Positions 1-4,951 of a DNA stretch of 13,949 bases are shown piece after piece. The translations under genes and the position numbers were made by a program. This DNA is from Gammaproteobacteria bacterium (GTDB lineage: Bacteria; Pseudomonadota; Gammaproteobacteria; Steroidobacterales; BM003). Position 1 is the stretch's first letter; every line of letters begins with the position of its first letter. The stretch is from positions 1 to 13,949 of the forward strand of contig JAPHSC010000333.1 in NCBI GenBank assembly GCA_026193125.1, read 5' to 3'. The notes under the pieces were generated by a model. That model did no database searches. It saw only the letters and a program-made list of their open reading frames with translations, and was not told where the DNA came from.

Positions 1-84
1 AAGCACAATTATCGCACAGCCGGCGTCTATGGGGACGGTGACCTTCCCGCAATATCAATACAGGTGAATACGGCTCTGATCTGA

Positions 85-372
85 TTAAGGCTGATGCTTG
101 CGCACACTGTGGAGCACGGTCTGCCCTTCGAAATACACCACGAAATCCGCATATTCCCAGCGGCTTATGGGTGGGTCTCCAACGGCTGCATGCTTGATCG
201 TGGGGGGGCCAAAGTTTGCCTCAACCTGGCTCATGTCCAACCCGCCTGCCGGCCTGCTGACCTCATTCGCATTGTCTTGCGAGATTATGTCTATCAGCAA
301 GGTGTCGGCACCCGCACTGGCAGCCAGACCCAGACCGAATAGCGCAGCGGTCAAAACATGTTTGATCTTCAT
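85..372 (-). CDS. Small secreted protein of unknown function, BamE/SmpA-like motif
   Basis: A 95-residue protein. The N-terminus (MKIKHVLTAALFGLGLAASA) is a classic signal peptide, with likely cleavage after A20-G21-A22 before D23, so the mature protein of about 73 residues should be periplasmic; there is no lipobox cysteine. The mature part has MSQVEANFGPP followed by RWEYADFVVYFEGQTVLHSV. The M-x-x-V-x-x-x-F-G-x-P pattern plus a short beta region recalls SmpA/OmlA (BamE-like) folds; this resemblance is an inference from the motif only. I know no established function. The start is ATG with GGAG about 10 bases upstream. It is transcribed away from lolC and its own promoter is probably at 403-431. 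The 84 bases beyond its stop hold nothing I recognise. That it is a real gene is likely (signal peptide, ribosome site, compact domain); its role is unknown. Confidence 0.75.
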   Translation of the reverse strand: MKIKHVLTAALFGLGLAASAGADTLLIDIISQDNANEVSRPAGGLDMSQVEANFGPPTIKHAAVGDPPISRWEYADFVVYFEGQTVLHSVRKHQP

Positions 373-402
373 TGGGCATCATCTCCAGTATGTGGCGGGA
401 AA

Positions 403-431
403 ACTATAACACCGGGGCGCTTTCACATTAA
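403..431 (-). promoter_or_regulatory. Candidate sigma70 promoter for the small secreted protein gene
   Basis: Read on the minus strand, TTAATG (426-431) and TATAGT (403-408) are separated by exactly 17 bases. The -10 matches 5 of 6 consensus positions, the -35 only 3 of 6. It lies 31 bases upstream of the ATG at 372, a normal leader length. The call rests on position and the -10; no transcription data. Confidence 0.35.
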
Positions 432-481
432 TAGTGATTACGGGATGAACCGGGGGCCGGGCTCTCAGTGCATCAGCTAGT

Positions 482-490
482 TGGTACAAT
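482..490 (+). promoter_or_regulatory. Candidate extended -10 promoter
   Basis: TGGTACAAT contains the TGn extension directly followed by TACAAT, 5 of 6 matches to the -10 consensus. No good -35 is visible 17 bases upstream (462-467 reads CTCTCA), which is tolerated by extended -10 promoters. Transcription would begin near 497 and run toward lolC, but would meet the terminator at 525-548 first. It could drive a very short RNA or an attenuated lolCED leader. Confidence 0.3.
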
Positions 491-524
491 GACTGGCTGA
501 TCCAGGTCAAGACACAAGCCTGGC

Positions 525-548
525 AATGTGACTGAAGTCACGTTTTTT
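525..548 (+). terminator. Intrinsic terminator in the lolC upstream region
   Basis: The stem GTGAC/GTCAC (528-532 with 537-541) closes a TGAA tetraloop. It extends outward through a T-G wobble (527/542) and two A-T pairs, using the first two Ts of a six-T run at 543-548. This is the classic form for plus-strand termination. It is not downstream of any recognised plus-strand gene in the window, so it either ends a short RNA or acts as an attenuator. A second hairpin, CCAGG (502-506) with CCTGG (519-523), lies just before it and competes with CTGG/CCAG (493-496 with 502-505). Confidence 0.55.
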
Positions 549-903
549 GAACCGCGCGCCTTCTTGATCAGGTGACCGACGAGGTCTATCGGCGTCTTCC
601 TGCAAATGTTGCTTGGGACAGGGTAAATGCCGCCTCGGCCATGGCTCCTATGAGGTTTTGGGCGGGCATAGTGCCCATGAATGCGCGATGGGGGTGACAG
701 CGCACTGTTTTCAGCTCCAATCGATCCTTCCCGTAGCCCGAGCCCGGGTTCGATTCATTGGCCCAGGCTCAAAGTTATCGCGCTGCCGAGGCGAAGGCTG
801 AAGCAGGCTCTGCGTTAAAGGCGGAATCATCTGGTCGCCTGTGGGATAATCCCCGGCCTCTGGCCCGCGCAGCACGCGGGTGTTCCTTCAGCGCGGGAGT
901 TCC
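549..903. other. Non-coding leader/intergenic stretch before lolC
   Basis: No convincing gene is visible in these 355 bases. A 41-codon frame (572-697, GTG start) has plausible-looking codons but no clear ribosome site, and the same frame then hits stops at 695 and 734. Small hairpins are present, for example GGGCA/TGCCC at 664-676 and TGCGC/GCGCA at 682-704, and a repeat cluster abuts lolC (864-903). From memory, Pseudomonas carries a PilZ-domain gene beside lolC. I cannot find PilZ motifs (RxxxR, DxSxxG) here in any frame, so if one once existed it has decayed beyond recognition. Confidence 0.4.
875..903 (+). repeat. 11/12 direct repeat ending at the lolC start codon
   Basis: CGCGGGTGTTCC (875-886) is repeated as CGCGGGAGTTCC (892-903), one mismatch, 17 bases apart. 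The second copy carries the GGGAG ribosome site of lolC and ends at the base before its ATG. Upstream, CCCGCG (864-869) can pair perfectly with CGCGGG in the first copy (875-880, 5-base loop). As CCCGCGC (864-870) it can instead pair with GCGCGGG (891-897), which would bury part of the ribosome site. The two pairings are mutually exclusive. Confidence 0.5.
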
Positions 904-2154
904 ATGTTTTATCCCCTGGAAGTTTTTGTGGGCTTGCGTTACCTACGGGCGCGCCGCAAAAATCACTTCGTGTCCTTCATCAGCCTGGCGTCCCTATTGG
1001 GTATTGCGCTTGGGGTTGCCGCATTGATCGTTGTGCTGTCGGTGATGAACGGCTTTGAAGGTGAGTTGCGTGAGCGCTTGCTGAGCATGACCTCCCATGC
1101 CTCGGTCAGCGCGAAACGGGGCGGGCTGGAAAATTGGGAGGACCTTCTCGCGCAGGCACGGCAAGCGCCATCGGTGGTTGCGGCCGCACCCTACGTGGCC
1201 CTGGAGGGCATGTTGAGCAGGGGCAATGAGCTTGCACCGGCTCGTATTCGCGGCATTGAGCCGGAGCTCGAACCCGGCGTGTCCAGGGTTGATCAGCACA
1301 TGTTGCAGGGTGACTTGGCCAGTCTCCAGGCCGGCAAGCGCAGGATCATTGTTGGGCGGGCCCTGGCAATGATCCTGGGCCTCAGCCTGGGGGATGCGGT
1401 GACCCTGATGGTCCCGGAGGGGGATGCACGTTCTGGTTCAGTAACACCACGCATGGCGCGCTATGTTGTCAGTGGTATTTTCGAGGTGGGATTGCAGGAA
1501 CAGGACTCAACCCTGGCTCTGGTCCACCTGGATGATGCCAGGACCATGGCAGGACTCGGCCAGGCAGTGACCGGTATTCGCCTGGAGTACCAGGACATAT
1601 TCCAGGCCCCTGGTTTGGCATCCAAGTGGGTCAGCTCTCTGGGTGATGAGTCCCTGCAGGCGCGCGACTGGAGCATTGAGAACGCAAGCTACTTCAGGGC
1701 TATCGCGATAGAGAAAACCATGATGTCATTGATTCTCATGCTGGTGGTTGCAGTGGCGGCCTTTAATATCGTCAGCTCGCTGGTGATGCTGGTAAGCGAG
1801 AAGAAGACAGATATCGCTATTTTGCGCACGGTAGGCTTGAGTCCGGCGGGGGTCGTGAAGACATTCATGTTCCAGGGTTCCGTGCTGGGTTGGGCCGGTA
1901 CCTTGCTGGGTGTTGGCCTGGGCGTGGCTCTTGCCAGCAACCTGAATACAGTGGTGCCGGCGGTTGAATCGCTGTTCGGATTCGAGATATTTCCCTCAAG
2001 CGTTTACTACATTACTGAACTGCCCTCGGATCTGCGCAGTGCAGACGTGTTGTGGATAGGTGGTGCGGCTCTGCTGCTGACGCTTTTGGCAACGATTTAC
2101 CCTGCCCGGCGCGCCGCGGCGGTCGAGCCGGCAGAGGCGTTACGCTACGAATGA
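904..2154 (+). CDS. lolC: Lipoprotein-releasing ABC transporter permease, LolC-type (first copy)
   Basis: A 416-residue inner-membrane permease of the LolCDE complex, which extracts outer-membrane lipoproteins and passes them to the chaperone LolA. Four membrane spans are visible: about 25-48, 272-297, 318-345 and 380-402, with a large periplasmic domain (about 50-270) between the first two. Family hallmarks are FVGLRYLRAR near the start, VLSVMNGFE (44-52), AAFNIVSSLVMLV (285-297), the cytosolic coupling region DIAILRTVGLSP (303-314) and the C-terminal YPARRAAAVEPAEALRYE. ATG at 904 was chosen because GGGAG lies just upstream and the protein then begins like other family members; a GTG at 880 would add eight unneeded residues. 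The stop overlaps lolE by four bases (ATGA). Its region 359-377 (FEIFPSSVYYITELPSDL) looks more like LolE than LolC as I recall them, so the C/E label is provisional. Confidence 0.92.
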   Translation: MFYPLEVFVGLRYLRARRKNHFVSFISLASLLGIALGVAALIVVLSVMNGFEGELRERLLSMTSHASVSAKRGGLENWEDLLAQARQAPSVVAAAPYVALEGMLSRGNELAPARIRGIEPELEPGVSRVDQHMLQGDLASLQAGKRRIIVGRALAMILGLSLGDAVTLMVPEGDARSGSVTPRMARYVVSGIFEVGLQEQDSTLALVHLDDARTMAGLGQAVTGIRLEYQDIFQAPGLASKWVSSLGDESLQARDWSIENASYFRAIAIEKTMMSLILMLVVAVAAFNIVSSLVMLVSEKKTDIAILRTVGLSPAGVVKTFMFQGSVLGWAGTLLGVGLGVALASNLNTVVPAVESLFGFEIFPSSVYYITELPSDLRSADVLWIGGAALLLTLLATIYPARRAAAVEPAEALRYE

Positions 2155-3410
2155 AAGGCATGAGTTCGCATTGGTATGAATGGCTGGTGGGATTGCGCTA
2201 CGTGCGATCGCGTGGCGTCAGTCGGTTTGTATCCTTCATTTCCGGTGTTTCCATGGCTGGTATTGGCCTGGGTGTGGCAGTGCTGATCGTGGTCCTGTCG
2301 GTCATGAACGGATTTGAAGCGGAACTTCGTGAACGCATTCTGGCCATGACTGCCCACGCCACGGTCACGGGTCTGGACGGCCGCCTGGCAGCTTGGCAAG
2401 AAGCCCGCAGCCAGGCCCTGGCGGATCCCCGAGTGCTTGAGGCAGCCCCTTTTCTCTCGGGAGAGGGCATGCTGGTGAACGGCGATGCCGTCAGCGGCGC
2501 CATGGTTCAGGGGATTGATCCGGTGATGGAGCAGGCGGTGGCCAAAGTGGGCGACGCCATGCAAAAGGGGCGCTTGGATCAGCTGGTGGAGGGCGACTAC
2601 AGCATCGTTCTCGGGTCGGCACTGGCCGAGCACCTGCGCGCGCAGGTCGGAGACACAGTAATCCTGGTTATTGCCCAGGGGCAGGTGACTCCTGCCGGAC
2701 TGATGCCAAGGATGCGCCGCTTTACGGTCAGCGGCATTTTTGAAATTGGTATGTATGAATACGATCGTCACGTCGCTTATATCCACATGGCTGATGCGGG
2801 GCGCCTGTACCGCACCGGCGAGGGCGTCACCGGCCTGCGACTGAAACTTGAGGACATGTTTCTCGCGCCGCAGGTGGTGAGGGACGTGGCCCGCAGTCTC
2901 GGCGGCAGCTTCTATGTGAGTGACTGGACCCGGGAGCACAGGAATTTCTTCCGCTCCATCCAGGTGACCAAGCGCATCATGTTCGTTATCTTGTTGCTGA
3001 TCGTGGCGGTGGCGGCATTCAATATCGTTTCCACACTGGTGATGGTAGTGCAGGACAAACAGGCGGATATCGCGATTTTCAGAACCCTGGGCGCCGCGCC
3101 CCGAAGCATACTTGCAGTATTCATGATCCAGGGACTGGTGGTCGGTTTGGTCGGCACCCTGGGCGGTATGATTCTTGGTGTATTGGTGGCGTTTAACCTG
3201 GAACAACTGGTCAGTGGTCTGGAATCGGTACTTGGCATCGACTTGTTGGCGGCAGATGTGTATTTCATCTCTGATCTGCCGGCCAGGGTGAACTGGGGCG
3301 AGGTGGGGCAGATTTGCCTGTTCGCCCTCGGGATCAGCCTCTTGTCCACAATCTATCCCGCCTGGAAGGCGGCACGCACACAACCGGCCGAGGCCTTGCG
3401 ATATGACTGA
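2151..3410 (+). CDS. lolE: Lipoprotein-releasing ABC transporter permease, LolE-type (second copy)
   Basis: A 419-residue paralogue of the preceding protein and its likely partner in the LolCDE heteromer. Spans are at about 32-52, 275-300, 320-348 and 383-402, with a periplasmic domain between the first and second. Shared hallmarks include VLSVMNGFEAELRERIL (48-64), NIVSTLVMVV (291-300), DIAIFRTLGAAP (306-317) and IYPAWKAARTQPAEALRYD at the end. The ATG at 2151 overlaps the lolC stop as ATGA, implying translational coupling; a second in-frame ATG at 2160 is possible but has its A/G-rich stretch only one base upstream. The segment VTPAGLMPRMRRF (179-191) resembles the LolA-binding Hook of E. 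coli LolC as I remember it, which makes the LolE label uncertain. It overlaps lolD by eight bases. Confidence 0.92.
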   Translation: MKGMSSHWYEWLVGLRYVRSRGVSRFVSFISGVSMAGIGLGVAVLIVVLSVMNGFEAELRERILAMTAHATVTGLDGRLAAWQEARSQALADPRVLEAAPFLSGEGMLVNGDAVSGAMVQGIDPVMEQAVAKVGDAMQKGRLDQLVEGDYSIVLGSALAEHLRAQVGDTVILVIAQGQVTPAGLMPRMRRFTVSGIFEIGMYEYDRHVAYIHMADAGRLYRTGEGVTGLRLKLEDMFLAPQVVRDVARSLGGSFYVSDWTREHRNFFRSIQVTKRIMFVILLLIVAVAAFNIVSTLVMVVQDKQADIAIFRTLGAAPRSILAVFMIQGLVVGLVGTLGGMILGVLVAFNLEQLVSGLESVLGIDLLAADVYFISDLPARVNWGEVGQICLFALGISLLSTIYPAWKAARTQPAEALRYD

Positions 3411-4110
3411 GTTGGCGAATACAGCACAGGATGCTCCGGTGCTTCGGGCAGAGGGCCTGTGCAAGAACTTTGAGGAAGGCGGGAAGGTCTTGCACGTGCT
3501 GAGTAACCTTGAGTTGCAGGTAAATCGTGGCGAGCGCGTCGCGATCATCGGTGCCTCCGGTTCGGGTAAGACCACGCTGCTGCAGTTGCTGGGTGGCCTG
3601 GACACCCCGAGTGAGGGCAAAGTGCTCGTGAGCGGCAAGGACATGAGTGGTCTTAGCAACAGCCAACGCGGGGATTTGCGCAACCAGGCCATTGGTTTTG
3701 TCTACCAGTTCCATCATTTGCTGCCTGAATTTACGGCTCTCGAAAATGTCGCCATGCCGCTATTGATCCGGCGCATGCCGTTGCACCAGGCCCGGGACAG
3801 GGCGCGGGAACTGCTGGAGCGTGTCGGCCTGGGTGAACGCCTGGGTCATAAGCCCGGCCAGCTGTCCGGGGGAGAGCGCCAGCGTGCGGCGGTGGCCAGG
3901 GCCCTGATAACCCGGCCCGCGGTGGTGCTGGCGGATGAACCCACAGGCAACCTGGATGGTGAAACCGGGAAAATGGTTTTCGACCTGATGCTGGAGCTTA
4001 ACCAGGACACGGGTACCAGCCTGGTGGTGGTGACGCATGACCTGGATATTGCGGCGCGGATGTCGCGCATCTTGCGCTTGCAGGGTGGAAATTTACAGAC
4101 GGAAAACTAG
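3403..4110 (+). CDS. lolD: Lipoprotein-releasing ABC transporter ATP-binding protein LolD
   Basis: A 235-residue ATPase, cytoplasmic and bound to the two permeases, that powers lipoprotein release. All nucleotide-binding motifs are intact: Walker A GASGSGKT (50-57), Q-loop Q102 within FVYQFHHLLPEFTALENV, which is the LolD-typical sequence, signature LSGGERQ (154-160), Walker B VVLADEP (174-180) with the following TGNLD, and H-loop H212 in VVTHD. The length matches the family. The ATG at 3403 has GAGG nine bases upstream, inside the end of lolE. It is last in the order C-E-D, unlike the C-D-E order of E. coli, and a probable terminator follows at 4209-4238. Confidence 0.96.
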   Translation: MTELANTAQDAPVLRAEGLCKNFEEGGKVLHVLSNLELQVNRGERVAIIGASGSGKTTLLQLLGGLDTPSEGKVLVSGKDMSGLSNSQRGDLRNQAIGFVYQFHHLLPEFTALENVAMPLLIRRMPLHQARDRARELLERVGLGERLGHKPGQLSGGERQRAAVARALITRPAVVLADEPTGNLDGETGKMVFDLMLELNQDTGTSLVVVTHDLDIAARMSRILRLQGGNLQTEN

Positions 4111-4208
4111 TTCCTGACGCCTGCAAAAGCCCAGGGCATGTTAGGGATGAAGTCGCTTGCGCGAGAAGACTCGCGACCACGAGGACCGGTGTACCTGCTT
4201 GGGACTGC

Positions 4209-4238
4209 AAAAAGCCCATCACCGCAGCGGGGTCTTTT
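4209..4238. terminator. Probable bidirectional terminator between lolD and the DUF2062 gene
   Basis: AAAAAGCCC (4209-4217) faces GGGGTCTTTT (4229-4238). AAAAG pairs with CTTTT and CCC with GGG, with a small bulge, around an 11-base loop. The A-run and T-run provide a U-tract on either strand. It lies about 100 bases after lolD and about 40 bases after the oppositely oriented gene, as expected for a shared terminator of convergent units. A further hairpin without a U-tract, CGCGA/TCGCG, sits at 4160-4175. Confidence 0.45.
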
Positions 4239-4276
4239 GGCCGCAATTGCGGGTTTGCGTGTATATCCCGAGGTCG

Positions 4277-4807
4277 CTAGAACTGGGCCCGACGCCGGCG
4301 GTGTTTAAAGCGATACAGGGACGTGTAGCGCCAGGCAAGATTCAATATCAGAAACCCGGCAGCCGGTACCACCACCGCAAAAATTCCGCAGCCGAGAAAC
4401 AGCGGCTTCCAGGCCGTGGCAAGTTCACTGAGCAGCCAATCCATGGATATGGGGACATTCTGGGGTTCGTGGTGGGGAACGCCGAGGATGACGGCGCCGA
4501 GCTTGTACGCCGGATAGTAGATGGGGACAAAGGTCACAGGATTGCTGATCCACGTTGCCGCGACTGCTACCGGCAGGTTTACCCTCACCCACAAGGCCAG
4601 CAGGGCGGCCAGAACCATCTGCCCAACGATCGGAAGCATGGCGAAGAACAGTCCGATAGCGACCGCCTTGGTGACGCCACGTCTGTGAACTGACCAGAGC
4701 GCAGGGTCGTGCATCATGACGTTGAAAGGACGCAGGTACCACTCGGTGCTTAGCGCGCCCTTGTCGGGCAGGCGTTTCTGTAGTCGTTTGAAAAGCCGTT
4801 TTGGCAT
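4277..4807 (-). CDS. DUF2062 family inner-membrane protein
   Basis: A 176-residue membrane protein. The N-terminus is basic (KRLFKRLQKRL) and is followed by hydrophobic stretches at about 46-72, 76-105 and 133-160, with a strongly basic tail (KHRRRRAQF). WISNPVTFVPIYYPAYKLG (86-104) and the upstream AIGLFFAMLPIVGQM are hallmarks of the DUF2062 family. Function is unknown to me. From memory the same family member sits between lol and comEC in Pseudomonas, so its place here is conserved synteny. It is transcribed opposite to both flanking operons, with AGGA about 10 bases before the ATG and a candidate promoter at 4857-4887. Confidence 0.88.
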   Translation of the reverse strand: MPKRLFKRLQKRLPDKGALSTEWYLRPFNVMMHDPALWSVHRRGVTKAVAIGLFFAMLPIVGQMVLAALLALWVRVNLPVAVAATWISNPVTFVPIYYPAYKLGAVILGVPHHEPQNVPISMDWLLSELATAWKPLFLGCGIFAVVVPAAGFLILNLAWRYTSLYRFKHRRRRAQF

Positions 4808-4856
4808 TTCTGGTTGATCCTGGTCTAAAAGGGCGCTGTTCCCGGCCAGTGCCGGC

Positions 4857-4887
4857 GTTATCGTTGGCTAAACCGCGCCTCCGTCAA
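4857..4887 (-). promoter_or_regulatory. Candidate promoter for the DUF2062 gene
   Basis: On the minus strand TTGACG (4882-4887, 5 of 6 to -35) precedes GATAAC (4857-4862, 4 of 6 to -10) with a 19-base spacer, longer than ideal. It would start transcription some 40 bases before the ATG at 4807. No comparable plus-strand promoter for comEC could be picked out in the same divergent gap (4808-4951). Confidence 0.28.
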
Positions 4888-4951
4888 CAGACTGCGGCGC
4901 TCCGTAAATGTTACACGAAAGGCGTCCCGCCGCCGCAGGTATTCGACCCTC

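Noticed and set aside
734..770. tRNA-like T-arm sequence (GGGTTCGATTC)
   Set aside because: The T-loop consensus is present, but the T-stem does not pair (CCGGG against CATTG) and no acceptor, D or anticodon arm fits around it.
880..903. GTG at 880 as the start of lolC
   Set aside because: It would add eight residues not expected for the family and lies inside the first repeat copy; the ATG at 904 has a ribosome site directly upstream.
758..1027. An 89-codon plus-strand frame overlapping the start of lolC
   Set aside because: Its second half is just lolC read in another frame, and the TTG start has no ribosome site.
2145..3692. A 515-codon open frame on the minus strand across lolE and lolD
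   Set aside because: It lies wholly antisense to two conserved genes, and its translation is rich in His, Gln and Cys with no recognisable domain or membrane pattern. It is a by-product of GC-rich codon use.
4157..4693. A 178-codon plus-strand frame opposite the DUF2062 gene
   Set aside because: It is antisense to a conserved membrane protein and its translation is hydrophilic and motif-free.
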